From DAOUJI01 sp965237875 (GTDB lineage: Bacteria > Chloroflexota > Dehalococcoidia > Lucifugimonadales > JAGWBF01): 64,000 nt of DNA. Position numbers and translations under genes: made by a program. The notes under the pieces are model-generated. The model was not told the origin of the DNA. It saw nothing but the letters and a program-made list of their open reading frames with translations, and did no database searches. The stretch lies in assembly GCA_965237875.1 (NCBI GenBank), contig CBDEGP010000002.1, positions 1,240,001-1,304,000 on the forward strand, in the 5' to 3' direction. Below are positions 18,149 to 26,765 of the stretch, piece by piece (positions within the stretch are counted from its first letter, which is position 1; each line of letters starts with the position of its first letter).

Positions 18149-18766
18149 TTAGTAAAGGCGTTCTCGGTTGGCCTCGTCCTCGGAGTCGTCGATCTCCTTG
18201 GCGTCAGCGCCCGCGATCTGGTCCGCCAGCGCTTGCCCATAGGTGGGATAGACCGAACGATCGATCTGGACCTCGGGGTCCCAAATCTTCGAGCGTATCA
18301 GGGCTCGTCCGCAATGCAGGAACGCCTCATCTACGGTAATCCGCAGCCCCGACACCGGAGGCCGGCCCTTCACTGTCATCGATTCCAGTTCTTCCACGTC
18401 CGTTACGATTTCCGCCTTCCCCTTCACCCGCAGCGTCTCGTTCATCCCCGGCACGAAGAAGAGCAACCCCACGCCGGGGTTTTCCACGATGTTCTGCAGC
18501 GAGTCCACCTAGTTGTTCCCCGGGCGGTCGGGCAGCAGCAGCGTCTTGTCGTCCAACACCTTCACAAACCCGGGCGGGTCGCCTCGAGGCGAGGCGTCGG
18601 CCTGTCCCTTGGCGTTGGCTGAGCTCAGAACACAAAGGGGTGAGAGGGCTATGAAGTTTCGACAGTGAACATCCAGATGGTCCAACACCTTCTGTGCGGC
18701 TCGTGGAGCGGGCGGCTCGTAAACGGTTCGCAATTCCGAATAGCGGTCGACGCTCACGTCGCACAC
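18149..18766 (-). pseudogene. PPOX-class FMN-binding protein split by an in-frame amber codon
   Basis: Two reading frames in the same phase, 18509-18766 and 18149-18508, together form one pyridoxamine 5'-phosphate oxidase-like protein of about 205 aa (the MSMEG_1061-like group). A TAG at 18509-18511 interrupts it inside the conserved LPDRPGNN-x-VDSLQN segment. The codon right after TAG is GTG, so a separate downstream start is conceivable. The rest of the domain is intact on both sides (VGLLFFVPGMNETLRVKG, then EAFLHCGRALIRSKIW). It may be a recent pseudogene, a sequencing error, or a readthrough case; the first two are more likely. Confidence 0.8.
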
Positions 18767-18998
18767 TCCATTTTCACGTCAAGGGTTTGGGTAAACTGTC
18801 GGCGATTCTCCAATAGTATAGTAAACGTTTTCCCGTCAACGCCGCAACAAGCGCCCGGCTTACGACCTGGCCCGTCCAGCAGCCAGAGCCCTTCCCTCAG
18901 TGATGTCCGTGTGCACCACGGCGTCATCGTCTCCGTATGAAGCAGTACAAGCTCTTTACAAATAGCGGCGCTTTCATATAGACTTCTATTGCTGACTG

Positions 18999-19042
18999 GG
19001 GCCTCCTTTTCCGAGGAGCCCGCAGTCTTTTTCTCTTTTTTG
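18999..19042 (+). terminator. Terminator-like hairpin before greA
   Basis: GGGC-bulge-TCCT at 18999-19007 pairs with AGGAGCCC at 19014-19021, and a T-rich stretch follows through 19042. The structure ends only ~16 nt before the greA start and just before its ribosome-binding site. It could therefore insulate greA or act as an attenuator in its leader. Confidence 0.4.
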
Positions 19043-19057
19043 GAGCGGAGGGGGACT

Positions 19058-19525
19058 ATGGCGGAGCCGACTTACCTGACTAAAGAGGGTTTGGCTAAGC
19101 TGAAAGCTGAATATGAAGAGCTTTCCACTGCGCGCAGGCAGTCGGTCGCTGAGCGTATCCAGAAGGCTAAGGAGATCAGCGGCACTGTCGACAATGCCGA
19201 GTACGATGAAGCGAAAAACGAGCAGGCGTTTATCGAGGGACGCATTCTGACCGTGGGGAACGCCCTCGCCAACGCCGCCATCATCAATAAGAAATCCGGA
19301 GTGTCGGACACCGTCGATATCGGATCGAGCGTGACCGTAAAGAACGACAAGGGAAAGAAGGTCCGCTACATGATCGTAGGGAGCACTGAAGCCGACCCTG
19401 CGGAAGGCAAGATATCCAACGTATCTCCCACCGGAAAGGCGCTTCTGGGAAAGCACATCGGTGAAGTTGCGGATGTGACGGCGCCTGCCGGCACGACAAA
19501 ACTGGAGATACTGGAAATCCGGTAG
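19058..19525 (+). CDS. greA: Transcription elongation factor GreA
   Basis: A 155-aa GreA. The N-terminal coiled coil (YLTKEGLAKLKAEYEELSTA to the NAEYDEAKNEQAFIEGRI turn with its acidic tip) enters the RNA polymerase secondary channel and stimulates cleavage of backtracked transcripts. The C-terminal FKBP-like domain ends with ISNVSPTGKALLGKHIGEVA. The start at 19058 follows GGAGGGGG; the longer frame from 18989 would translate the hairpin leader. It leads a greA-lysS-serS run with 4-nt spacing to lysS, an arrangement I expect in Dehalococcoidia-like genomes. Confidence 0.95.
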   Translation: MAEPTYLTKEGLAKLKAEYEELSTARRQSVAERIQKAKEISGTVDNAEYDEAKNEQAFIEGRILTVGNALANAAIINKKSGVSDTVDIGSSVTVKNDKGKKVRYMIVGSTEADPAEGKISNVSPTGKALLGKHIGEVADVTAPAGTTKLEILEIR

Positions 19526-19529
19526 CCTC

Positions 19530-21026
19530 ATGCCCGAGCGTGGAGAAGAGCTCCTCCGAAGCCGCCAGGACAAGCTGGACCAACTCCGAGACAAGGGAAT
19601 AGACCCCTATCCGGCGCGCTACCACAGGACTTGTACGGCGGAACAAGCCGTATACATGTTCAACGACCATGAGTCGGAGTCGGGAGACGGCCATTCGGAC
19701 CGGACAGTGTCAGTCGCGGGACGCATCATGTCCATGCGCATCATGGGCAAGGCTGCGTTCCTGGACTTGAGGGACTCTTCAGGCAAAATCCAGGCACATT
19801 TCCGGCGGGACTTGTTGGAAGACGAGTTCCTGCTCGTTAGAGATCTGGATATCGGCGACTTCCTGGGCGTCAGCGGTCCCCTGTTCCGCACTCGCACAGG
19901 AGAGGTGACTGTCGAGGTCAGAGAGATGAAGGTCCTCTCCAAGTCCATGCGCCCCCTTCCAGAGAAGTGGCACGGCCTCAGGGACGTGGAGGTACGCTAC
20001 CGCCAAAGGCACTTGGACCTTATAGCCAACCCGGAGGTCAAGACCGTCTTCATTCAACGGACCAAGATCATCAACGGCATCAGGTCGTTCCTGGACGCCA
20101 GGGGGTTCATAGAAGTGGACACGCCCGTGCTTGTGCCGATACCGGCAGGCGCCCTGGCGAGGCCTTTTGTGACCCATCACCACGTGCTGGATGAGGAGTT
20201 GTACCTTCGCATCGCCACTGAACTCTACCTGAAACGGTTGATCGTGGGGGGGTTCGATAAGGTCTATGAGATAGGCCGAGTCTTCCGAAACGAGGGGATG
20301 GACCAGGACCACAATCCGGAGTTCACCCTTCTGGAGAGTTACGAGGCTTACGCCGACTACGGCGACGTTATGAGCATGGTGGAGGAGATGGTCTTTACGG
20401 TGGCGTCAGCCGCCCTGGGGTCTCCGAAAACGGTGTACAGAGACATGGAAATCGACTTCTCGCCGCCGTGGCGCAGGGTGAGCTTCTGCGACGCCGTCAA
20501 AAGCTATTCGGGCCTTGACATCGACCCCTACATCCGAGGGCACAAGCCCATCGAGGAGCTGTCCGCCGCCGCCGGAAGCTTGGGCATAGACCTGCGCAAT
20601 GTCCCTCCCTTCAAGGTGTACGACAAGATATTCTCATCCACGGTGGAGCCCAACCTCATCCAGCCCGTTTTCGTCATGGACTACCCCAAGGAGATGTCGC
20701 CCTTGGCTAAGGAGAAGCATGACGACCCCGCATTGGTGGAACGGTTCGAGGGTTTTGCCGGCGGAATGGAGTTGGCCAACGCCTACAGCGAGCTGAACGA
20801 CCCTCACGAGCAGGCCAAGAGGTTTGCCGAACAGGAGCAGCTCAGGGAACAGTTCCAGGAAGAGGAGACCGACCGCACGGATATGGATTACCTTGAAGCT
20901 CTCGAACATGGGATGCCGCCCACGGGAGGTCTGGGGATCGGAATAGACCGGCTGGTCATGCTGCTGACGGGGCAAAACACCCTGCGCGATGCGCTGCTGT
21001 TCCCTCAGATGAGGTCGAAAAGGTAG
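19530..21026 (+). CDS. lysS: Lysyl-tRNA synthetase, class II
   Basis: A 498-aa LysRS that charges tRNA-Lys. The N-terminal OB fold (residues ~55-150, with VAGRIMSMRIMGKAAFLDLR) binds the anticodon. The class II core follows: motif 1 around GFIEVDTPVLVPIPAGALAR, motif 2 FRNEGMDQDHNPEFTLLE, and motif 3 GLGIGIDRLVMLLTG near the C-terminus. Length is normal for a bacterial class II enzyme. The start is 4 nt after the greA stop and serS begins 3 nt after its own stop, so all three are probably co-transcribed. Confidence 0.97.
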   Translation: MPERGEELLRSRQDKLDQLRDKGIDPYPARYHRTCTAEQAVYMFNDHESESGDGHSDRTVSVAGRIMSMRIMGKAAFLDLRDSSGKIQAHFRRDLLEDEFLLVRDLDIGDFLGVSGPLFRTRTGEVTVEVREMKVLSKSMRPLPEKWHGLRDVEVRYRQRHLDLIANPEVKTVFIQRTKIINGIRSFLDARGFIEVDTPVLVPIPAGALARPFVTHHHVLDEELYLRIATELYLKRLIVGGFDKVYEIGRVFRNEGMDQDHNPEFTLLESYEAYADYGDVMSMVEEMVFTVASAALGSPKTVYRDMEIDFSPPWRRVSFCDAVKSYSGLDIDPYIRGHKPIEELSAAAGSLGIDLRNVPPFKVYDKIFSSTVEPNLIQPVFVMDYPKEMSPLAKEKHDDPALVERFEGFAGGMELANAYSELNDPHEQAKRFAEQEQLREQFQEEETDRTDMDYLEALEHGMPPTGGLGIGIDRLVMLLTGQNTLRDALLFPQMRSKR

Positions 21027-21029
21027 TCC

Positions 21030-22295
21030 ATGCTCTCTATAGAACTCATCAGAAACCAACCGGAACTTGTCGCCAAGGCCCTGACTCGCAAAGGAGAAGA
21101 CCCCCCCATTGAAACGCTCCTTGAGCTTGACTCCCGCCGCCGCAAGCTGATTCAGACCGGTGATGAGCTCCGGGCCCGCCGCAACGAGACAAGCAGGCGA
21201 ATCTCCGAGATGAAGGTCCGTCCGCCCGAGCTCATCGCGGAGATGCGGAAAGTGGGAGATGAAATCAAGTCGTCGGAGCAGGAAGTCGCCGATTTGGACT
21301 CCCAGATAAGCGGCCTGCTCATGGAGCTTCCGAACCTTCCCTTGGACGACGTGCCGGAGGGTTTAGGTGAAGAAGACAATGTAGTGGTCCACACGGCGGG
21401 TGAGATTCGCACTTTCGACTTCGAGCCCTTGCCCCACTGGGACCTGGGAGAGCGATTGGGAATCATAGATTTCCAGCGGGGAGTGAAGCTCTCCGGTTCC
21501 CGCTTCTTCCTGCTTAAGGGCCAGGGCGCGCGGCTTGAGCGGGCGTTGATTAACTGGATGTTGGACCTCCACACGACCGAGCATGGTTACACCGAGGTCT
21601 ATCTCCCGGCCATAGTTAAGCGTGAGGTTATGGAAGGCTCTGGGAATCTGCCAAAGTTCGGGGACAACCTGTACCATGACGTTGAAGACGACCTGTGGTT
21701 GGTCCCGACCGCCGAGGTCCCGCTGACCGGCATCCACAAGGGGGAAGCGCTGAATCCGGGGGAGCTTCCCTTGAACTATACAGCCTACACTCCCTGTTTT
21801 CGCAGGGAGAAAGCGGCCGCCGGACGAGACACCCGGGGCATCAAGCGTGTGCACCAGTTCGACAAGGTTGAGATGTACAAGCTGGTGGAGCCTGACACCT
21901 CAGAAAACGAGCTTCAAAGGATGCTGGGAGACGCCGAGGATGTCTGCCGGCGGCTGGAGTTGCCCTACCGTGTGCTCCAGCTGTGCGCGGGCGAACTGGG
22001 CTTTGCATCGGCCAAGTCGTACGACTTGGAAATGTGGGCGCCCGGCTGCGGGGAGTGGCTGGAGGTGAGCTCGTGCTCCAATTGTACGGACTTCCAGGCG
22101 AGAAGGACCGGGCTCAGGTATAGGCCGGAGGAGGGAGCAAGACCGGCTTTCGTCCATACCCTCAACGGTTCAGGGCTGGCGCTGCCGCGAGTCGTCATTT
22201 GCATCATGGAGAACTGTCAGCAGGCCGACGGCACGATAGTCGTTCCTGAGACGCTCAGGCCTTACACCGGTTTCGACGTGATTACCCCCACCTAG
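21030..22295 (+). CDS. serS: Seryl-tRNA synthetase
   Basis: A 421-aa class II SerRS. The N-terminal ~110 residues form the long antiparallel coiled coil that recognises the tRNA-Ser variable arm. Motif 2 is TPCFRREKAAAGRDTRGIKR followed by VHQFDKVEMYKL. Motif 3 includes TLNGSGLALPRVVICIMEN. The length is typical. It begins 3 nt after lysS and is the last gene before tRNA-Ala. The C-terminal motif GTIVVPETLRPYTGFDVI is intact. Confidence 0.97.
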   Translation: MLSIELIRNQPELVAKALTRKGEDPPIETLLELDSRRRKLIQTGDELRARRNETSRRISEMKVRPPELIAEMRKVGDEIKSSEQEVADLDSQISGLLMELPNLPLDDVPEGLGEEDNVVVHTAGEIRTFDFEPLPHWDLGERLGIIDFQRGVKLSGSRFFLLKGQGARLERALINWMLDLHTTEHGYTEVYLPAIVKREVMEGSGNLPKFGDNLYHDVEDDLWLVPTAEVPLTGIHKGEALNPGELPLNYTAYTPCFRREKAAAGRDTRGIKRVHQFDKVEMYKLVEPDTSENELQRMLGDAEDVCRRLELPYRVLQLCAGELGFASAKSYDLEMWAPGCGEWLEVSSCSNCTDFQARRTGLRYRPEEGARPAFVHTLNGSGLALPRVVICIMENCQQADGTIVVPETLRPYTGFDVITPT

Positions 22296-22356
22296 CGTTG
22301 CAGGGCATGTGGGGCATTGCGGGGCTTCCGGCCCTTTGCTATAGTAAAACCCCCGT

Positions 22357-22432
22357 GGGGCTGTAGCTCATCAGGGAGAGCGCTTCAATGGCATTGAAGA
22401 GGTAGGGGGTTCGAGTCCCCCCAGCTCCACCA
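22357..22432 (+). tRNA. tRNA-Ala (anticodon GGC)
   Basis: A complete 76-nt cloverleaf with CCA encoded. The acceptor stem GGGGCTG pairs with CAGCTCC (one G-T), the D stem GCTC pairs with GAGC, and the anticodon stem CTTCA pairs with TGAAG around the loop ATGGCAT. The anticodon is GGC, reading GCC/GCU alanine codons. The T arm is GGGGG-TTCGAGT-CCCCC. tRNA genes are common integration sites, but I see no repeat of its 3' end nearby. Confidence 0.96.
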
Positions 22433-22918
22433 AACTGGGCCGAGTTGCGGTCGTCATCTGATATACTTCCGACTAGTAGGAGTATACCCAACGCCATGCC
22501 GGTATGCTCCGCACCAACTCAGTTGGAGGGTAGCGCCACGTCGCTTCAGGCCATCCACTAGTAATTTTGATCGTCCTTCTTGGCTCGCTGGTTGCTGCCC
22601 GCCAGGGAACCTCGACGCAGGAGGCCCAAGATAGTCACGACGCGTTTCACTAAATGATTAGCGCCTTCCAGGACCCTAATATAATGCAGCAGGTGCACGA
22701 TATACACCACGAAGTTCATACCATTTTCGAGGCTTCAATCGCCAAGCTCAGCGGTCTCCAGAAGGTTTCGTCAACTGGAGGAAATATGACAGCGAGTTTG
22801 ATGGCCAGGACCGAGTGGCCCTGCGGGCTGAGTGGAAGTTGCAAGGGATACTGGCTCTTCGCCACCGCGGACGGGTACATCATCTCCATCCAATAATCAC
22901 TATTTTGAAAGGGCGTTC
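22433..22918. other. Intergenic region, tRNA-Ala to sterol methyltransferase
   Basis: About 490 bp with no gene I can support. An 80-codon frame at 22654-22896 has no ribosome-binding site and no family resemblance. The stretch could hold the promoter of the downstream methyltransferase gene, but I see no clear -35/-10 pair. Confidence 0.5.
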
Positions 22919-23956
22919 ATGCAACTCCGCAAACTATCCAACGGGCTGAAGGCCGCGTACCGTGGGTCGGACGTTGCCAGTCGCGTGCAACACTTCGATG
23001 GATGGATCGACAGAGCGTTCGCGCGGGATGTCGGCGCGACAGGCTACGACCACACCGAAACCGTCAAGGAATTCTACGACCTTGGCGGCGAGTTCATGGT
23101 GCTCGGCTGGGGCGAATCCCTGCACTTCGCGCCGCTATCGCCCCAGGAGAGCGTGGAGGACTCCAAGACCCGGCATCAGCGACTGATGATCGCCAAGCTG
23201 GAGTTGCGCCAGGGCATGAGGGTGGTCGATATCGGTTGCGGGATCGGCGGGCCGATGCGGCGTGTCGTCCGGGACGCCGGTGTGAGGGTCGTAGGGGTCA
23301 ACAGCAATGAAATCCAGCTGGAAAAGGCAAAATCGTTGAACGCCGAGGCGGGGCTCGACCACATGGTCGACTACCTCGCGTGCAGCTTCATGGACATGGG
23401 CGCCGTCGCGGACGACGCATTCGACCGCGGCTACGCGATCGAATCGACGTGTCATGCGCCGGACAAGGCGGGCGCGTTCGCCGAGATTTACCGCGTGCTG
23501 AAACCCGGAGCCCTTTTCTGGGGTCAGGAAATGTGCATGACGGACAAGTTCGATCCCAACGACAATCGGCACCGGGCCATCAAGCAGGATCTGATGCGCG
23601 GCATCGCGCTCCAGGATATCGCAACGATGGGAGAGGTGAACCGGGCGCTCGAAACGGCGGGATTTCAGCTCATCGAGGGAATGGACCGGGCGGTCGAGGA
23701 GAACGGTCCGACCACGCCGTGGTATCAGCCCATGGAGACCCGGCGCAGAACGCTGGCCAATGGCCTGTACAGGATTCCGCTGGGCCGCAAGGCGTTCATC
23801 GGGGCATCCAGGCTGGCCGAGGTGTTTGGGGCGTTCCCGAAGGGCTCCGCGGACGTCGTCAGGCTGCTGGATCGGACCGCCAACGCCTATGTCGCGGGCG
23901 GCAGGGCCGGGATCTTCACGCCGTTGTACTGTTTCCTGGCTCGTAAACCTCTTTGA
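22919..23956 (+). CDS. Sterol C-24 methyltransferase-like SAM-dependent methyltransferase
   Basis: A 345-aa class I methyltransferase with the hallmarks of sterol 24-C-methyltransferases (Erg6/SMT). These are LGWGESLHFAPL (SMT region I, usually YGWGxSFHF), the SAM site VVDIGCGIGGPMRRV with GVNSNEIQLEKA, GYAIESTCHAPDKAGAFAEI followed by YRVLKPG (the region equivalent to YAIEATCHAP), and a C-terminal FTPLYCFLARKPL matching the SMT tail. The start at 22919 is preferred because GAAAGGG precedes it. SMTs add methyl groups to the sterol side chain. No sterol-synthesis gene is nearby, so it may act on host-derived or scavenged sterols, or on another triterpenoid or lipid. Confidence 0.82.
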   Translation: MQLRKLSNGLKAAYRGSDVASRVQHFDGWIDRAFARDVGATGYDHTETVKEFYDLGGEFMVLGWGESLHFAPLSPQESVEDSKTRHQRLMIAKLELRQGMRVVDIGCGIGGPMRRVVRDAGVRVVGVNSNEIQLEKAKSLNAEAGLDHMVDYLACSFMDMGAVADDAFDRGYAIESTCHAPDKAGAFAEIYRVLKPGALFWGQEMCMTDKFDPNDNRHRAIKQDLMRGIALQDIATMGEVNRALETAGFQLIEGMDRAVEENGPTTPWYQPMETRRRTLANGLYRIPLGRKAFIGASRLAEVFGAFPKGSADVVRLLDRTANAYVAGGRAGIFTPLYCFLARKPL

Positions 23957-24767
23957 CAGGCTGCGGAAGAGAGGGTTTTTCCGGTGACCAGACCTGTCTT
24001 CTCGGATGCGCAGCGGCGATGATTGAGGCCGGACTGCATCTCCCTGTTGGTGAAAGGAAGTGCGCCCGGCCACGCTTGGGAGATCACTTGCGCCTATTTA
24101 GGGTGGCGTGCCCATTTCCTTACATTTGGACTTCCCACCGAAAAGTTCGCAGTAGAGCCTGTCTCATAAAGCTGAGAGATCCGGGATCACAGTGTCCTGG
24201 ATTCCGGCCGTCGCCGAAATAACGGCACACATTACCGTATTCAATACTGTTGCATGTGCCTTGGCGTCGTAAATCGCCCCAGAATGTCCAACGCAAATCG
24301 TGAGTGGCGACTTCTGAGACATGCTCAGTAGAGTACGCTCCGGCCCACCAGCGCATACGGTAGATACCACCATCTTCGAGATGTGGCTCGGTAGCCTGTC
24401 GACGCACCAAGGCCTCTCAATTCCTGTGGAGTGACGCGTCGAGGGCGGAGGGGATGGGAGGTGGCGCCCTTACTGAGACTTGGCTGGGGGATCTGTGATC
24501 CTTAACCACCGATGGGATGCGGGGTGGTTCGATCCTCTTCAGGTAGAGTGCATTCCGTCTCGTAGTCGCGCACTCATGGTCGGTCCGCATCACGATCCCT
24601 AGGCTGGATGCCTCACTCTCACCTCCGTGGACGCACCCGGTGACCGACATGACGACAACATTCCCCTGTCGGTCCTGATAGACTCACGCGCGAGAGACGT
24701 CCGACGAGTGAGGGCGGAGGCGGGGTCGAGCGACCTGCCCACGCCAAGCGTTAACGGAGACGCGCAC
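23957..24767. other. Intergenic region containing repeat copy 1
   Basis: About 810 bp without a credible gene. It contains the first copy of the dispersed repeat at 24361-24415 and marks the change from core-looking genes to the accessory island. Short frames here lack ribosome-binding sites and family resemblance. Confidence 0.5.
24361..24415 (+). repeat. Dispersed structured repeat, copy 1 (diverged)
   Basis: The core CATCTTCGAGATGTGGCT (24371-24388) is shared with copies at 26695 and 34933, followed by a related GTAGCCTGT and CAAGGCCT. The 5' closing arm GGGCCT present in the other two copies is not recognisable here, so this copy is more diverged or truncated. Confidence 0.65.
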
Positions 24768-25121
24768 GTGAGGCCGGTCGCCCTTCTGTTCGCAGCAATC
24801 GTCGTGTTGGCCGTCTCCGCCTGCGGGGACGACTCGACCGACACACCCCTCCCGACACCGACGGCTCCGGCCAGCGCCGCCCTGAAGGCCCCGGACCCCA
24901 CTCCCACGATGACGCCGGTAGCGGCAGTCGCGCCGGGACAGTCATCGACTTCGATTGCTACGCCCGTGCCGACCTCCTTCCAGCCGGCCACCCCGACACA
25001 GGCTCCCGCCCCCACGCCGACCTCAACTCACACACCAACTCCGACGCCGGTCCCCACAGACACCCCCACGTCGTCGCCCACGGCTACCGAGACCCGGCAA
25101 GAACCGAACTACCTACGTTAG
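24768..25121 (+). CDS. Lipoprotein stub: signal peptide plus Pro/Thr-rich linker
   Basis: A 117-aa product if the GTG at 24768 (behind GGAGA) is the start. The leader RPVALLFAAIVVLAVSAC ends in a lipobox-like VSA-Cys, and the rest is almost only Thr, Pro, Ser and Ala (repeated TPTPT patterns), ending QEPNYLR. In Chloroflexota such linkers usually join the lipid anchor to a folded domain, but none follows here. The next gene begins one base after the stop. It is probably the 5' remnant of a lipoprotein cut by insertion of the island. Confidence 0.6.
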   Translation: MRPVALLFAAIVVLAVSACGDDSTDTPLPTPTAPASAALKAPDPTPTMTPVAAVAPGQSSTSIATPVPTSFQPATPTQAPAPTPTSTHTPTPTPVPTDTPTSSPTATETRQEPNYLR

Positions 25122-25122
25122 A

Positions 25123-26034
25123 ATGAAACCAAGCAGAAGATGGCTAGAGCCACCGTTGCCGGACAATTCGACCATAGGGGCCGAAGCCTTGCGGGAAGTA
25201 CGTACAGCACTCATCAACCACTTTGAGGAGGCCCAGAGGCTTCTCCAACCAGCTCTTGCCGAGGTCAACTATGACGAGTTCTGGGCAAGCGACTTTAAGG
25301 AAGCGAGTGACGAAGCTCAAGAACGATTTGCCCTCTGCTTCGAGGGCCTCTGCCTCCAGAAGGCAGGAATCCACATTGCCGCCGTTCTCCGTGCAAACGA
25401 GCAGAACAACGTTCATGCTCTTGGCGTGCACGCGAGAATCCTCATTGAGTGCGCCGCGGAACTCGCATTGGTAGGACATTCCGCCGTCGAGGGTACGCCA
25501 GGGATGCTGAATCGCGTTCTGAATCTTCAGGAGTTTGACTCGCATCAACTATTGCGCCGGATAACGAGGGGGCAGATCAGCAGGGAGGAACTTGAAGCAA
25601 GCACGACAAGGGCGAGAGAGGCCATCGGGCTCTTTGACAGCAAGCAGCCCAAGGGAAGGACCATCGCCGACCGCGTCTCCATCTTAACCCAAGGCAAGAT
25701 GTGGTATGACTATCTGAGCCGCGCCTTCTGTGATAGCACAGCCGACGCACTTAGGAGGTCGCCGGGTCTTGGTGGTGTCCTCCCCGCACCAGAGCGGCAA
25801 TTCGACCTCGCCTTTGCTGTGATCCTGAACTGCGCGCTAACGTACGTTTGCCAGATGCTGCTGGCATACGGAGCGATCAGGATAAACACCGGGGGCGGTA
25901 GCCAACTCTTCGATGAGGCCTCGGCATTATTCGAAAGAGTAAGAGAGACGGCAGCTCCAGTTAGGTCGTGGCCTCAAGAAATGAAAGAAGATGACTCGGT
26001 CCGGGCGGATGGGGGTGCAACAGGTGGAGAATGA
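25123..26034 (+). CDS. Hypothetical helical protein
   Basis: A 303-aa protein starting MKPSRRWLEPPL at an ATG one base after the lipoprotein stub. The longer frame from 24955 is an artefact of the Pro-rich linker. It is predicted largely helical, with a segment ARILIECAAELALVG (around residues 105-120) resembling the core helix of DUF5677/HEPN-like hypothetical proteins. That resemblance is weak and I do not assign a function. It overlaps or abuts the next frame and lies between repeat copies 1 and 2, so the two genes look like one accessory cassette. Confidence 0.6.
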   Translation: MKPSRRWLEPPLPDNSTIGAEALREVRTALINHFEEAQRLLQPALAEVNYDEFWASDFKEASDEAQERFALCFEGLCLQKAGIHIAAVLRANEQNNVHALGVHARILIECAAELALVGHSAVEGTPGMLNRVLNLQEFDSHQLLRRITRGQISREELEASTTRAREAIGLFDSKQPKGRTIADRVSILTQGKMWYDYLSRAFCDSTADALRRSPGLGGVLPAPERQFDLAFAVILNCALTYVCQMLLAYGAIRINTGGGSQLFDEASALFERVRETAAPVRSWPQEMKEDDSVRADGGATGGE

Positions 26035-26644
26035 TCCCGAACCCACCGAGGAAATGCTGGTCCAGCAACTGACAGAGGCGTGCAAGGAACAGATTGAGGC
26101 GCTATGGAGGGCGTGCAGGGCTCACGAAAACCTGTTTGGTCCCCTCGACGCTGAGCAGGAGCAGGAATCCGATACCCTCCTTCGCCTCCGCAAGGTCTAC
26201 TGTCATGCGATAGCCGTCACCTCCTGTCCGATGGACGAGTGGGCGATCCACGCGATGGCTCCAGATATCCGGGCGGCACTCGCACAATTGAAGACTTTGG
26301 TGCGTGACGGCGTTTGTGCCGAAGTGCACGAGCCAGGGGAAAGAGACTGCCCCATGCCAAGATGCTTCTCTACGTGGGACGGGTTGCTGGCTCCATTCTC
26401 ACACCCCACATCCGTAGTTCTCATGTTCTACAGTGGCGCGGGCGGCTTGAGGAAGGACGATGTGCGGTGCTTAAGCAAGCTCTGTTCGTTGCTGTTTGGC
26501 CTTTCGAGTTGCTACGCCTCAGTCCTCGACATGGAGGCGTTGCGTCTGGGTCTTCCGGTGGAGGAGGGCTTCTCCGACACAGCCAAGCGAGCCAATCCTC
26601 TTGAATTGCTGGAGTCAGCTAACCGCTTCCTCGCAACTGAGTGA
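25991..26644 (+). CDS. Hypothetical protein
   Basis: An up to 217-aa protein that I do not recognise. The ATG at 25991 overlaps the preceding gene by 44 nt; an ATG at 26009 and a GTG at 26024 are in frame and also possible. It has several Cys residues (CPMDEW, DCPMPRCF) and helices but no clear metal site or membrane segment. The overlap suggests translational coupling with the upstream hypothetical gene. Repeat copy 2 begins 50 bp after its stop, as if closing this two-gene cassette. Confidence 0.55.
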   Translation: MTRSGRMGVQQVENDPEPTEEMLVQQLTEACKEQIEALWRACRAHENLFGPLDAEQEQESDTLLRLRKVYCHAIAVTSCPMDEWAIHAMAPDIRAALAQLKTLVRDGVCAEVHEPGERDCPMPRCFSTWDGLLAPFSHPTSVVLMFYSGAGGLRKDDVRCLSKLCSLLFGLSSCYASVLDMEALRLGLPVEEGFSDTAKRANPLELLESANRFLATE

Positions 26645-26694
26645 GGCCCAGGGTTGTCGACGGCGTCCGGCACAGTGCTCCCTGTGGCGCAGGT

Positions 26695-26765
26695 GGGCCT
26701 AAGTGGATAGTAGGTGGTACCATCTTCGAGATGTGGCTTGGAAGCCTGTGAGCCTGCCGAGGCCC
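26695..26765 (+). repeat. Dispersed structured repeat, copy 2
   Basis: A 71-nt element that folds back on itself. GGGCCT at 26695-26700 pairs with AGGCCC at 26760-26765, CATCT-TCG-AGATG forms a central hairpin, and CTTGG pairs with CCGAG in a third stem. It is closely similar to copy 3 at 34933, including AAGTGGATAGTAGGTGG. It marks the left edge of the methyltransferase/GHKL segment. Confidence 0.8.

Noticed and set aside
22357..22432. tRNA-Ala as the attachment site of an island
   Set aside because: No repeat of its 3' end was seen near 24-35 kb or 50-51 kb and no integrase is present in the window.
22654..22896. 80-codon frame before the sterol methyltransferase
   Set aside because: No ribosome-binding site, no family, and its end overlaps the leader of the next gene.
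26695..26765. Repeat copies read as tRNA genes or tRNA fragments
   Set aside because: They close with a stem and have internal hairpins, but there is no T-arm GTTCGA sequence, no valid anticodon loop and no CCA.
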